Part shown: positions 34,021 through 47,669 of the stretch, in pieces | How positions within the stretch are numbered: the stretch's first letter is position 1 | How the letters are laid out: each line of letters opens with the position of its first letter | Assembly: GCF_902459465.1 (NCBI RefSeq) | Contig: NC_047083.1 | Location: forward strand, 3,282,523-3,346,522 | Source of the DNA: Asterias rubens | Lineage: Eukaryota; Echinodermata; Asteroidea; Forcipulatida; Asteriidae | Direction of reading: 5' to 3' | Length of the DNA stretch: 64,000 nucleotides | The notes under the pieces: model-generated | Told to the model about the DNA's origin: nothing | Seen by the model: the letters and a program-made list of their open reading frames with translations, nothing else | The model's database searches: none | Made by a program: the position numbers and the translations under genes

Positions 34021-34330
34021 TTTTGGGTGTTTGTTTAAACCATTTTAATCGGCCTTTCCCACGGATATACGCCTTATCGCAAATACTCGGTAGGCGCGCT
34101 GTATGCGTTAAATGAGGTGCATGCAGCTAGTCTAGCTAGCGCCCAAATTGTGATGTGACTTGGTTGTCTATTTGTTCTGGTCTATTGTTCTGGTTAGCAC
34201 AGTTTTGTTATACAAAGGTTAGCGCCGTTTTATTGTACTATGTTGGTGTGCTTAAGCAGCTCTATAAAATTGGGACCAGTTGGCCGACACACAAACAATG
34301 TCTGCGCTAGGAACCAACCTCGAGCCCAGT

Positions 34331-34593
34331 ACAAACAGGGCCCAATTTCATAGAGCTGCTAAGCACAACAATTTGCTAAGCTCGAAATTTCTTTCTGGAT
34401 TCAAACGGATTACCAAACAAAATGTTCACGTGATTTTCAGGATAACCAAACAACAGCTGATTACCAGTAACAAACAATATGCAGCAAATGGAAATTTAAT
34501 TGGTATAGGCCTATTTTCCTATTTAAAACCGAGGAAGAAATTTCATGCTAAGCAATTTATTGTGCTTAGCGGCTCTGTGAAATTTGGCCCCGG
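34331..34593. mobile_element. R8 inverted MITE
   Basis: GGCCCAATTTCATAGAGCTG and its near-complement GGCTCTGTGAAATTTGGCCC bound about 260 bp 3' of unit C. Confidence -1.
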
Positions 34594-34739
34594 TGAGATG
34601 TAATCCTCAGTTTCCCCACAAGTAAGCCATTCGATGTGCAATTTACACGTTTCATTATGGGACACTGCACACACTCACTCGAACCCACCGGCCAACATGG
34701 CAATTAAGCTTTTAGTTAACATTAATTTCGTTTTTGTGT

Positions 34740-37460
34740 ATATCTTGTTTGTTTATGTGAATGCATTTCTGGTTCGCAGTTCATGAAATCCCAGCAAATC
34801 AAACGTATTATATTGAAGCTGTATATTTCTAAACAAAGACACTGACTTTATGTCCTCAGTAAGTCAAAAAAGACTAGTTTAAACCTGTAGCGATTTGCAT
34901 AAGTGAGAGACATATAAGTTGGTGAATTTAATTATCTTGTTTGTTAAAACGAATGCATCGCTTGTGATCAGTTTATTTTAAATCTTCGGACAGAAATTCT
35001 TTAAAGTTTTAAAAACTGTCATTAAAGCGATGTGCCCTCCCAGACCCCTGCAACAACAAACATACATTTTACAAAAATACAAAAAATAAAAGCATGAATT
35101 TTAAAAATGTAGATAATAACATGTAAAAGTACAAAACACCACATTAAATTAAAATCATTAAACACCGAGCTGGCACAAACATTATGGCAAGATAATGACA
35201 AATAGACCAAAACTGAACGCTGGTAGATAAAACAAAATATCACCCATCAAATTATTAAGAAACAAACCAGGCAAAGTAAATACATGTACAACAAATATGG
35301 AACGAATGTTAAAATAGAGCGACATTATAAGAAAAAAAAACACTATTTATAGCAGCTGTGGAAGATGTGTAAGTTCATGTACATTTCCACCAAATCAAAA
35401 GTACTCCATTGAAGCTGTATATTTCTAAACATTGGCATATGTAGCTTTATGTCATCACTAAGTTAAGATATTAAGGTATATTTGTTATGATTTAAATAAT
35501 TCCATTAAAGGAAAACGTTGCCTTGGATCGGACGAGTTGGCCTATAAAAAAGTGTTTGTAACCGTTTGTTATAAAATGCATATGGTTGGAAAGATAATTT
35601 AAATGTAGAATACAATGATCCACACAAGTTTGCCTCACAATTGCGTGGTTTTCCTTTTACTGTGCGAACTAACACGGTCGGCCATTTATGGGAGTCAAAA
35701 ATTTGACTCCCATAAATGGCCGACTGTGTTAGTCGACGAGGTAAAAGGAAAACCGTGCAATTTCGAGGCATGTTTATGTGGAACATTGTATTCTACTTTT
35801 ACAGCATCTTTCTACCCATATGCATATTATAACAAACGCTTTTCAAAGACCAACTCGACCGATCCAAGGCAACGTGTTCCTTTAAAACCTTGTTTGTTTA
35901 AATGAATGCATTTCTTGCGATCAGTTCATTTACAATCCCACTAAATCAAGGGTATTCCATTGAAGTTGTTTTATTTCTAAACATAGGCATAAGATTTCTG
36001 TCCTATTTTAAATCAGTAGCGATTAGCACATTGAGAGATATTTTTTATGACTGAAATAGTTGTTTAAATGAATGGATTGATTATGAGTAGTTTACGAAAT
36101 CCCACCAAACCAATGGTCTTCTATCGAGCTTTAATTCTAAACATTGTACGCATAAATTAGCTTTGATGTCGTCAGTATGTCAATAAAAACAAGTTTAAAC
36201 CAGTAGCGATTTGCATATTGAGAGAGAAATAATTCGGTTAATTCCATTATAATCTTGTTAGCAGTTCATGAAACCCCACCAAACCAATGGTATTCAATTA
36301 AAGCTGATAAGTTCTAAACATCGTAGGCTAAGCTATGTCCTCAGTAAGTCAATATAACAAGTTTAACCATTTAGCCACTGGACCGCCCAGCCGCCTATCG
36401 ATATACTGTATGTGGTAGGAGGAAACCTTGCTAGCTTGTGTTTGTAGAAAAAAAGGAACGTCAAAAGAATCCTCGATAGTCATTATTAAGCTAATGAAGC
36501 TAATGGTGATGAAATAATTTAGCTCTTACCCCATCAAAACGCTCATTAGTAAACACAAAGGAAACTGTATTTATTCATCATTCATGATAATATTGTCGAA
36601 AACTCACGCCTTCGCATTTATTTAGTGTAATAATTGAGTCAGATAAAAGCCTTGAAAAGCTATTATGTGTCCATTTTATCCTTACAAACAATAATTCGCC
36701 ATAAAAATTACCGTAGCCGTTTAACGAGAGAGATTTATTGTTCTCATGCGAACTTGTACTTTTATACAAATATCAAGGTTCAAATTGAGCATAAAAGTTA
36801 AGCTGTGGCTATCTTTTAAAATTTGAACTACGATTCCAGTAATTAACTGCAAGAATCTTGACATATTAGTTTTCAGCAAACTCGGGCGGTGCAGGGACTA
36901 CATGGTTAAACCTGTAGTGATTTGAATATCAAGAGGAGATATAATTTAGTGAATTCCGTTGTCTTGTTTGTTCAAATGAATGTATTTTTAGTGAGCAGTT
37001 CACAAAATCTTACCAAACCAATGTTATTCTATTGAAGCTGGATAGTTCCAAACTTTGTAGGCTAATAACCTATGCCCTCATCAGTAATTACTGATGAGGA
37101 AGTCAATAAAAAACAAGTTTAAACCTGTTAGTAGTGATTTGAATGTTTAGAGGAGATATTCGTGAATTCCATTATAATAATGTTTGTTTAAATGAATGCT
37201 TTTCTTGTTGGCAGTTCATGAAATCCCACCAAACCGATGGTCTTCTATCGAGCTGTAATTCTGAACACATACGCTAAGTTATGTCCTCGGTAAGTCAATA
37301 CAAAACAAGTTTAAACCAGTATCACATTGATTTGCACATTGAAAGAGATTTGATTTAAATATGTCCATTATCCCACCAGACCAAGGGTCTTCTGTCGGGC
37401 TGTAATTCTGAACATTGATACGCATTAGCTTTGTGTCCTCAGTAAGTCAATAAAAACAAG
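34740..37460 (+). repeat. decayed satellite-like tandem array
   Basis: At least eight diverged units of about 165-225 bp share TTTAAATGAATGCATTTCTT, AATCCCACCAAACCAATGG, GTCCTCAGTAAGTCAATA and ACAAGTTTAAACCAGTAGCG. Interrupted by FB-1 (35504-35884). A further unit lies at 43866-44045. Confidence -1.
35504..35884. mobile_element. FB-1 hairpin element, copy 4
   Basis: Starts TTAAAGGAAAACGTTGCC and ends AACGTGTTCCTTTAA; centre GGGAGTCAAAAATTTGACTC. Inserted in the satellite array. Confidence -1.
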
Positions 37461-38035
37461 TGTCACGGCCAGGTGTTCATAAAAAAACACCCCCGTTTAA
37501 TTTTGGTTAATTCCTGTTTTGCGTAGCGCCCCCTACGTTCTCATTTGTATTTCCCGCCGTTAGCGTCATTCTTAAATTGGCCGAACTATCATCAACATCT
37601 CTGTTCATCCAATTTACAGGTATGATTCTTATTTATTTTATTACATCTTTATGCATTATTTCTTAAACTTTCAAGTCTTACCTATTTTATCAATAGAATG
37701 CATGAGAATTTATTGTTTCTTTACATCAACATATATTTGCGCTATTTAGTGTATTTTTAATCAACGTTCTTTTGGTAAACATGAGATAATGTGAATCGCC
37801 AAGATGGCGACCGGGATTTAGTTTTATTTATTTTCCATTTAAGCTATTCATAATTATTGTTTAACTATTATTGTTTAACTATTATTATTTTGCTTAATGT
37901 AATTCTTAAATTGGCCGAACTATCATCAACATCTCTGTTCATCCAATTTACAGATTCGATCTGACAATAAATCATATTCAAGAGATCTGCAAATCCAGTT
38001 TCCCCGTGCCTTATTAAACAGTGACTTCTATCACA
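37461..38035 (+). mobile_element. candidate solo LTR, 575 bp
   Basis: Begins TGTCACGG and ends TATCACA (TG...CA), flanked by CAAG on both sides (37457-37460, 38036-38039). Removing it restores the satellite word ACAAGTTTAAACCAGTAGCG. A direct repeat (CTTAAATTGGCCGAACTATC and on to TTTACAG, about 48 bp) occurs at 37571 and 37906. No internal coding region. Confidence -1.
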
Positions 38036-38587
38036 CAAGTTTAAACCAGTAGCGATCTGCATATTGAAAAATATTTCATTAAAGGCCGGGTACAGGTCTG
38101 GTTTTTACTAACAAAACAGTTGCTGGGAGTGTAAGCACTTAATGTAAGCCACCATATACATAAACTGACAAACCTGTAGAAGTTTGAGATCGATCAGCCA
38201 TCTGGGTCCCGAGAAAATAGTGAAAAACCGATTACACATTTTGCATGAAATCATTGAATAGCCACGCACGGTCCAGGCTTGCAAATTTCCCTGTATAGAT
38301 TTTTGAATATCGCCCTCATGCGTCTCAGCGCCGTTGGTACACTCATTCCCATTCAGGCTTTAGGGCGGAGGTGGCCGGCCGTTTGCGGTCGTCTACTGAA
38401 AGGCCACTGAAGGGTCATCCGCATATATAATGAGCTCTTTCACGTACGGCCATGCAACTGCACGTCGTGTGTGTGTGGAAATGTGTATGTATTGCAAACT
38501 GCGTGTAGGTAGGTGTACGTGTATAGACCATGTTACCCTTGTACAGTCAGTCGGATGCATGACCGTTATCAATAAATAATAAGCTTG

Positions 38588-39030
38588 GAGAACATGTTTT
38601 CAAAAATTCATTTCGGGAAAATAAAACACTGTAACGAAAAAAAAACATCACACAACGAAGCGATAATGTTTTATTGTACCTAGAAAATTAATAACACGAT
38701 TTTTTGTGTTAAAAATACAGAAATATGAGACCAAAAACATCACGGATTTTGTGCAGAAATAAGGGTCTCCGTAAGTCGTTTTTATAATATTTAAAACACA
38801 GCTATTCGCTGCGTATCTTATGAGCTTCTGCTTGGAGGACACGTTTTCAAAAATTCATTTCGGGAAAATTAAACACTGTAACGAAAAAAAACATCACACA
38901 ACGAAGCGATAATGTTTTATTGTACCTAGAAAATTAATAACACGATTTTTTGTGCTAAAAATACAGAAATATGAGACCAAAAGCATCACGGATTTTGAGA
39001 AGAAATAAGGGTCTCCGTAAAAGTCACTTT
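38588..39030 (+). repeat. two tandem copies of a 195-bp segment
   Basis: 38588-38780 and 38838-39030 are nearly identical (TTTTCAAAAATTCATTTCGG, AACGAAGCGATAATGTTTTA, GAAATAAGGGTCTCCGTAA), spaced 250 bp apart. Confidence -1.
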
Positions 39031-40713
39031 CATAATATTTAACTAAATTGGGCAGAATAATTTTCCTTAATGAGTGTTAGATACACTATTCATCTAGTAT
39101 TTTACTATGTTCGTTTTTCCTAAGGAAACCCAAAACAGTCAAAAACCTTTACAGAATATGTCTTCGTCAGCGTAATCGTTTGAATCAAAATGTCCAGCAT
39201 GGCTAAAAAATGAGAGCCCGATTGTGATTGGTCAGACTGTACTACGTTGCCTTCTTGACTAATCAGCTGCTGCGTAAGAAAACGCTAGGCAAGTTGATTG
39301 TGTGCGGCTTCCTACTTACTACGAGAAATCTGAAAGCTGTGTTTGGTAAACAGTGAGGTACCAGACTATTTAGCGTCTCGTGGTTTCGTTGTGAAGAAAA
39401 ACTTGTACCCCATTGCCAGTCAGCTACTGGGAAAACAGTTTTGTTTTTCTTACATTTGGTCTCACAAACTTTTCACTTTAACTTTTCACTCAACAAATAA
39501 CAATTTTACAGCATTTTTCAGATGCTAAAAAAATCTCATTGGTTTATACTCTTATTTCAGATGCACTATTTTCTTGTAAGGCATCACCGTCACGAGCCCA
39601 ATCCCACATATTCATTTATTTATTTATTTGCACCTCTTGTGGGGGTTCAGTAGTCAAATTAATAGTTTTTAATACCAACAAAATGAAAACTCTGTCACAC
39701 TTTTTCCTGTTTTATGGAAACATTTATTTGTTTTCGGTTTCTTCTTTCAGCAGCATGAATGTCTCACACAGTTACCAACATTTCCATGTACACACAATTA
39801 TATAAAACAGAAAAAATACAATTATATAAAAGATTTACACACAAGTATTGTGGCAGTACAATTAAAAGTAATTGCAGGGACACCCAAGTAATTAGGAGAC
39901 CTGTTAATTACCCAAGTTAAAATACTTTCCACTTGATACTTATTTTCTTGCTTTTTGTAGTATCACATCCAACTTGTAATACAACTGTTAGGACATTTTG
40001 GAATGTTTAGTATTGCATAAAATAAGTTAAATATTAATAATGAAAATCCTGTAAAGCAATCATATGAACATTGCTTTTTACCTTCAAGGTACATTTTTGT
40101 ATTACACAGAATCGGTAAGGATACAAAAATGTTGCTTTATTTCAGCTTTGACAATGAAATTCATACCAGAGACATTCTTTTCTGTGAAAAACTTCCCTCT
40201 GAAATTAAGTCATGTTCGACAAAACTGAATCTGAAAACCTCAAGAAAAAAGAAAAAAGGCATTAGCTGATCCCATCACATTCACTACTACTATTTTGTCA
40301 GCTCTACCAATCCTGTATAGTACCTTAAACACAAAAATCAGACACCTAAGTCCATGTACCTTGCTATAATAAATAACAAATAACATTAAGGGACACAGAT
40401 TGGTTTTTGTCTATGTGACAGCCAAACCAAATTTTTAAAAATATCACCATAATATGTTCACATAAACATAGAGTTCATCAATGTTTAGCGCTACCAACCA
40501 CATATCTGGCAACAGCGGAACGATTCATACATGAATCAAATTGTTTCTCAGCTTCACATATTTTCTGATGACCAATTGTCCAAACCATATCATTTCGAAA
40601 ATAATCTTTTCTCAAAACTATCAACAGCTGCAGTGTTTCCTACAAAGTATCAAGTAACTTTTTTATGGTCATTATTTGTTGAAGTATTTACATATCTATG
40701 ACACTACATTTCA
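39031..40713. other. AT-rich stretch, nothing recognised
   Basis: No repeat family or exon recognised. Could be 3' sequence of the uncertain minus-strand unit above it. Confidence -1.
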
Positions 40714-40871
40714 AGGAAAATTTTTCCGATTTTGCAAGAAATATGTTGCTCCTGGCTGGGTTACAACATCAGGAAGAAACCAGTCACTGTTTAAGTTCCT
40801 CGGCAAGTACCTCGTGAAGGAATCGCCCAATACTTTAACTTGAAAAAACGGTAGGTCATCAAGAGTGCTAG
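40714..40871 (-). pseudogene. SGNH-hydrolase-like exon or fragment
   Basis: After a good acceptor (CCCTCCAATTTCAG) the minus strand reads an open block containing VKVLGDSFTRYLP and DVVTQPGATYF. The GDS and PGAT spacing resembles the first blocks of SGNH (GDSL-type) hydrolase folds, which also occur as domains of some marine-invertebrate mobile elements. No donor follows; the frame ends shortly after in TGA. Catalytic Asp/His blocks were not seen nearby. It may be a broken gene or an element fragment. Confidence -1.
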
Positions 40872-41041
40872 GCCTGAAATTGGAGGGAAATAGAAACAAT
40901 AAGATAAATTTTCATTTTACTAAACTGTTGTTTTAACCAAGCCACATTAGAAAAAAGAAAAAACTAACCTTTTCTCCCCAACCAAACTTACCATGATTCA
41001 ATTTTCTTCAAACAAATTTACAATACAAAATAAGCATGACC

Positions 41042-41308
41042 GGGGCCTAATTTCATGGCTCTGCTTACCGCAGTATTTTGTGCTTGCGATCACCATTACT
41101 TCACTTACTGTGCATGCGCAGAATTTTTGCGCTAGCGGTGTAAGCGAATAATGACTAGTATTTTAGTAACGTCGAGTACACGCGTGCACATGCAAAAATT
41201 CACTGTTAACCTGTTAAATACGCTTGACATACGCGCAGAATTCCCTGCTTAAGTAAGCGCTGACTCTTTGCTTACGTTACGGTAAGCAGAGCCATGAAAT
41301 TGGGCCCA
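41042..41308. mobile_element. R7 MITE, copy 2
   Basis: GGGGCCTAATTTCATGGCTC to GCAGAGCCATGAAATTGGGC; well-preserved ends. Confidence -1.
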
Positions 41309-41649
41309 GATACGAGCCAAAAATTTCATAAAATCTAAGTAAACTACTGTCTGATCTGATAAAACTGAACGCTGAAATTTACTTGCATTTTTACACATCA
41401 ATTTCAATAAAAAAGAAAACAAAGAAGGCTTAATCAGATTGGAGTACCTCGAGGTGAATTACTGAAACAAACTCTGACTAAAAAGGCTTTAAGTAGTGAC
41501 ATCTTTCATCATAAGACTGCGGCAAAACAAAACAAAAATCAGTTACATGTATGTTTTCTTTTTTATTTATTTGTTTTCACCTAAAAAAGCTACTTTCAAC
41601 ATGCATAAATTGTTTAAAGTGCACAAAACATTGTTCTACCTAAAGTATT

Positions 41650-41835
41650 GTAAAGCCCGGTTCATACTTCCTGGGAATGCGAATGCGAAGCGAATGTTGA
41701 CGTCACAAATTCGCAACAAATATTCGCGGAAGTTGGCCTGTGCTCGACTCTTGCAAATATTCGCAGCGAAAACAGAGTTGTGACGTCAAATTCACGCCAT
41801 AGTCGCTTCGCTTTCGCATTCGTAGGAAGTTTAAC
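41650..41835. mobile_element. R20 inverted MITE, compact copy
   Basis: CTTCCTGGGAATGCGAATGC pairs with CGCTTTCGCATTCGTAGGAA; internal TTGACGTCAC/GTGACGTCAA pair. Confidence -1.
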
Positions 41836-42904
41836 GTACTCTAGCACTAGCAGGATGGCTGTTAGAAAAAGGTCAAGATTAATTTCAACTAAAAAATGTC
41901 AGCCATTTTTTGTTTTTAGGTGGCCACTTTAGGAAGAAATAAAACTATTTTAAAAATTGCAAAGATTAATTTATTAGTCAATTTTATAATCTTTGCAATG
42001 CAAAAACAGAGAAGCATACTGAACTTACAATCCAGAGGAAATCGAGTCACTGTCTTCAAAGAATTCATCTTAACCGTTGGTAGTTCCCACAGGGTTGCTG
42101 AAAAAGAGAAAGCCACACCAATAAATTTCTTTAAAAAACTTTTTTTATAGTCTCGTCTTGTCATGTTAGATGCCTTGCAAATAAACTGCATTTACTCTGC
42201 CACATAACTATCTTTTGTTTTCCTTTTGTGATTGAGCTTTCACCTCAACCATCACATAACCTTTTAAAATAAATCAACACCTTTGAGTTTGACTTGTGTT
42301 TGATGAACCACCCTCGATAACCAATTAAAAAACATTCCTGGTTTCATCCATTTGATAGAGAAAATGTTTATCACAACTTGTTTTTTTGATACAAACATTA
42401 CTTATCTTGGAAAGTCTAACACAAATCTGATAACTTACATTTTAATTAAAACAGAGGGAAGGGTTTGTTGTTCATGGAACTCCTTATCCACAGGTGTTGA
42501 AACAGCATGGTAGAGTAGGCCTATCTAGATGCACTGCCACCACTAGGACTAAGTAAAATGTAGGAATAAAAAAATAGCTTATTTTCAGTGACTGACTGAA
42601 CAAATTCACAGAGACAGAGGCCAGTCTCAGTTTTTGCCTGGCTTTTTTTTCAAGGCCCTAAAATTTTAACAAGGTGAAAGAGAAATAATTTCGTAAAACT
42701 GTCAAAATCATGAGTTCACAGAGATTTCAGAGTGCTTTTGACGTAGCTAAACTGTGACCAACGATACTATTATTAGTGGTATCGTTGGAATGCCACACGA
42801 AGATTTTCCGATTTGACGGTGAAGATTTTCTTATTGAAAAAAAAAAAAAAAAATCAGATGATGAAATGACAAGTTTGTTGGATTCTAAATTAAACAAAAT
42901 ACTC

Positions 42905-42946
42905 ACTTCATTGGGCTTGAACTGGCCATAGTGCTGGTCTCAGGCA
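42905..42946 (-). CDS. possible first coding exon of an unresolved minus-strand gene
   Basis: ATG-initiated block MPETSTMASSSPM ends at the donor GTGAGT (42904-42899). It sits beside a CpG-rich stretch (42955-43150) that could be a promoter. A second exon-like block with acceptor CTCTTTTTCAG and donor GTAAGT lies at 42097-42029 (reads LWELPTVKMNSLKTV), but its open frame does not join this exon directly. Weak evidence only. Confidence -1.
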
Positions 42947-43451
42947 TGACTTAGCTTACGTGTGTGTGTTCGTGCGTGTGTCTAGAGCAGCAACGTGGCC
43001 AACTCATCGACGTGAATAACACTACAACCTCGTATGCTTGGCTCATCTCCACGGAGGGTTAATTTGGTGCGCTTTGCGCGGCGAGATCGATCATCCTTGA
43101 GAACGACGTTTGCTGCGAACCAGTAACCGACCGTTCGCGAATTATTTACGCGTGCCGAATTGAGAAAACAAAATAACTATTATTGGTCGTGTGAGGGCAG
43201 TATCTACGAAATTGATTCAAAAAATTAATAAAACGCTACCGGAGCGATAAAGTCCGATCGGAAAATTACTTTTCTTTCTTTCTCATCAAATATGGCATTA
43301 TGGACGGAAATATTTCAAGGGATGTTTTCTACTATCATTATCATTAGACCGTGTAAGTATTATGTAAATCTGTGATCTTAGGAATTTTTTACGAGGTTTT
43401 TTCTTACCAATTCTGTACCCCCCCTTTAAGTGAATGCCATTATCCTTTTTG

Positions 43452-43839
43452 TTAAAGACAGTGGACACTATTGGTAATTGTCCAAGTCTAGTCTTTATTT
43501 GGTGTATATCAACATAATGCATAAAACAACGAACCTGCGAAAATTTGGGCTCAATCGGTCATCGAAGTTGCGAGATATTAATGAAAGAGAAACACACCCT
43601 TGTCACACGAAATTGTGTGCATTTAGATGGTTGATTTCGAAACCTCAAATTTCTAAGTCTGAGGTCTCGAAATCAAATTCGTGGAAAAGTACTTCTTTCT
43701 CGAAAACTATGGCACTTCGGAGGGAGCCATTTCTCACAATGTTTTACACCATCAACCTCTCCCCATTACTGGTCACCAAGAAAGGTTTTATGCTAATAAC
43801 TATTTTGAGTGATTACCAATAGTGTCCACTGCCTTTAAG
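43452..43839 (+). mobile_element. MITE-A, complete copy
   Basis: GTTAAAGACAGTGGACAC at the left and CCACTGCCTTTAA at the right. Inserted at a point where GCGAATACCATTATCC-like words flank both sides (43430 and 43840). Confidence -1.
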
Positions 43840-44204
43840 CGAATACCATTATCCTTTTTGTTAAAATGAATGCATTTCTTGTGCGCAGTTCATGTAATCC
43901 CACCAAACCCATGGTATTCTATCGAATCTGTTATTCTAAACATTGTACGCTAAGCTATGTCCTCAGTAAGTCAATAAAAACAATTTTAAACCAGTATCAC
44001 GGTGATTTGCATATTTATTTATGGAGATATGGTTTAGTGATACCATGAAACCTCTGAACCAAAGATAATAGCAAGATATATTCCAAGGACAAAAGTGTTA
44101 AGGGGTTATTTTGAGTTGATGATTTAACCGTTCGATTGTTTCAATTCTAAAGAAAATGTAAATGGGGATTGTTTACAAATAAACTAGATCGTGTGGAAAT
44201 TTAG

Positions 44205-44480
44205 CTTTAAAGGCAGTGGACACTGTTGGTAATAACCCAAAATATTTGTTAGCATATAAACTTTTGGTAACAAGCAATGTGGAGCTGTTGTTAGTATAAA
44301 ACATTGTGAGAAACGGCTTCCTCTGAAGTGACGTCGTTTTCGAGAAAGAGGTAATTTTCCACGAATTTGATTTCGAGACCTCAAATTTAGAATTTGAGGT
44401 CTCGAAATCAAGCATCTGAAAGCACACAACTTCGTGGTGACAAGGAGTTTGTTGTCTTTCATTTATATCTCACAACTTCA
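44205..44480 (-). mobile_element. MITE-A, truncated
   Basis: TTTAAAGGCAGTGGACAC to TATCTCACAACTTCAC; the far end is missing. Confidence -1.
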
Positions 44481-47400
44481 CTGACGTCAGATGTTTAGAG
44501 CTACTGCTGTTGATTGCGGCGGCAGAGCTGTGGGTGGCGGTAGATGTGTACAGCGCCACCATGCGACAATGCACAACTACAAGAAGAAACATAATCGCAC
44601 ACTTGGTCCTGAAAGTTCGATTACGCATGTGACTTTTACAGTCCATTTTTAGCTGTTTCGTAGCGCTAGCTGTTTCGTAGCGCAGCGCAGCGAAACAGCT
44701 ATTGTTTTTGTTCGGTTTTATTTGGTTGTTTCAAGATTATTCAGTACTCGCATTTTTTTGCATGGTTCCTAAAATTAAAGAGCAATTGCAATGAAACTTT
44801 CAGTGATGAAGTGCATTGGTGCAAGGAGGGTCCTAAAAGAAACTCGTCATGATGACGTTTATCACCGGTCACGTGACGTCATCTTAAAGGTGTTTTATTT
44901 AAATCTTTGAAAATCTATATCAAATCAACGACAAGAGACCGTAGCTTTCTGTTAACGGGACTGGGTAGGGATTAATTGGGTCTTCATTTTATTTCATGTG
45001 CGTGACCTCACATGACCTCTACTTCCGGTCGAAACTGGCCAAAAACGGTAGTGCCCTGTAACTCAAAAGTGGTAACACTTACGAAGTTGCTTTGGACGTA
45101 AGTGTCTAGCGAGGGTGGGCAGTTCAAAAAAAGTTTGATGACGTCATAAATTGCAACAGCGCCCTCTAGTGGCAGGTTGAAATTTCTTCAAAATGGACTT
45201 TCACTTTAAATCACTTTAAATTGTACACACACGTTTACTGTCTGGCAGGCATCATATGTGTTAAGTTTCAGATCAATAACGTCATCGGGAGTCACGTGAC
45301 GCGGTATTAAAGGTGCACTTTTTGAAGTCGTATAACTCCCGGAGTGATAATGCGACTTTGTTGAAACTTGGTAGGTTGTTAGACATTGGCAAGTTCTTGT
45401 GAATTATGTGATGACGTTATAATGACGTCATCACATGATTTCTTACGATATTTTTCATTTGTTGCACCTTTAACTCATTAATTGCTAACTGTACATGGTA
45501 TAATCTAAATTATTTTGTTAAGTAGCCAGGATTGGTCATAACTGCTTTGTTTATTAAAATGTCAATTTCAGATGAGAAATTCGAAAATGTTATTAACGAA
45601 ACAGCTCTGCATTTGTGCACAAATGCAATCAGGTCTAAGTTTTTGTTTAGTGCGTTAAAAACAGAACCTATCACTTAATATTATTCAAAGACGCATGTAA
45701 CATGTCATTGGGTCGTGCCGGAGTGTGTTCCTCCTGTCGTTGCCAACGTTTGTTGAAGTTGAAAGTTGAAGTTGAAACGGTGTATTTGTTGCCATATTAT
45801 TATTATGTGACCCAACCAAGGGTGTGACGCTGCCCGCAAGCCGTAATTCAATTGACATGGCAAAGACCAATGGTTGGTGTGGCAATTCAACGAAGCAAAC
45901 TTCCCCCCCCCCCGCCCCCATAGACCTTTTCGCAAAATACTCAGTACTCGCACGTTAGGTGTGGGATGAGGTGCATGCTGGTCTATAGTGACCACGTTTG
46001 GAGTGCGTTTTGGCGACCCCAACCAAAGCCTAACCACTAACGAGTCGGTTACCGGTTGGTCTGAACCGCATTGTCACCGCGTTCAACCTAACGCGCGAAC
46101 ACGCCCAACCGATAACCAAAGTTTCTGGTTCGGTCGCAAAAAAAAAAAAGAAAAAAACACTCCTAGAGTGCATTTTTGACATTTCGAAAATAACTCATTC
46201 CAAGTGGATATTTTGAGATAATTATTTGGAACACAGATGTGCACTGCCACCAGAGTTTACGTGGCGAACAATTACAGGTGACGCATGACTCTGTTATAAC
46301 AAAACAATCAATTATCTTTTCGAGAGGTTTATATAATATGGCAAATGACACTTTCAAAAACACGTTTCACTATTTGAAGTGCACCAGCACGTGCACCAAC
46401 AACAGTTTTAAGTAAAGTCACGAAACAAAATCAATGTTGACATCCCGGGCGCCAGATTAAAACAACATAAAATTAGTCCTACGCAATGTATGTGGAGCCA
46501 TCGTACTTTAAGAGTAAAGGGGGGGGGGGCATGATAGGACGACCTATTTAGAAAAAAAAGGCTGGCCTAAATGTTGATGCAGATCACTGACTGTCATCCA
46601 CCCTAGCCACGTCAACTACATGGACGTGTTTGTTTGTTTGTTGCCCTTTGGAGTGTACCCCGTCTAATGTTTTTTTTTTTTTTTTTAACTTGCTCAAAAT
46701 TGTATTTATTTCATGTACCTTTGTAGTCTCTTAATGTATTCCGGTTTTTGTTATTATGCAAACGTTTCAACTAGCAGACCACTATTTGGGGAGGCTATTT
46801 ATCAATATTGTTATTAAGTACTGGTTCAGGCTTTAATTATGCTGCGGCATTGTCTGGTTACACTGCGAGTCAAACCATCGTCTTGGTTCCAAGACCATTG
46901 GTGTTGCGCGGTCACACACAACCAACGTTCCGATTATGCACGGCAAAAGCTGTACACGCTTGTAATGAACGAACGCTAGCGGGCGCTCTGTTTCTCTGAT
47001 TTAGATCTCACTATGTCTAGAGTCTGTGCTCACCAAGGTCTTGGACATTTTGCAAATTGAAGGCGTGGCCAGACTATGTAAATGACTTTTAATGTATGCA
47101 ATATTCATATCACGTGACGAATTGAAGATGACTATTCAACTAGATCGAGTCAAAGGTCAATATGATCGGCGCTCTATTTTTAATAGAAAACAGTGAAATT
47201 TCAAGTATAGACTACTAATTCAGATTATGGATACGTGACGATTTGAAATCGTAAATAATGGTCAAAATCGAACGTAAGATAAGCAATCAGAGTGTCCGTG
47301 CATTAAACCATGGTTTATGATACAAAGTGCAGTTTGCACCACTACTTTTCAAGGCAATTATCGATCAATAATTAAATTATCTGGAGTTTAGAAGTATTCA

Positions 47401-47669
47401 AAAATAGTTCAAAGGAATCAATTTAAATTGCGCATTATTATTTTGTAGCTCTATTGATCAGAATGCACTTTGTACAATGGTTAAAACAAAGGTATGATGT
47501 TTGATCACCCGGGGGGGGGGGGCTGTTACAAATCAGCCATGTGATTGCTCGGGGAAAATAACATAAATGAAACATGCATTGAACTTGCTTTATCATACAC
47601 CGTATACTGCATGTCACACATCATATTCACTTCAGGTATAGCACAAAATAATCAGACACCTTACGGAAA
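44481..47669. other. intergenic stretch upstream of unit D
   Basis: Holds a palindrome at 44650-44705 (TAGCTGTTTCGTAGCGC), a stretch rich in GACGTCA and TCACGTGA words (44830-45440), an R14 piece at 45920-45988, homopolymer runs (46671, 47509) and no recognised gene. Unit D control sequences should lie near its right end. Confidence -1.
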
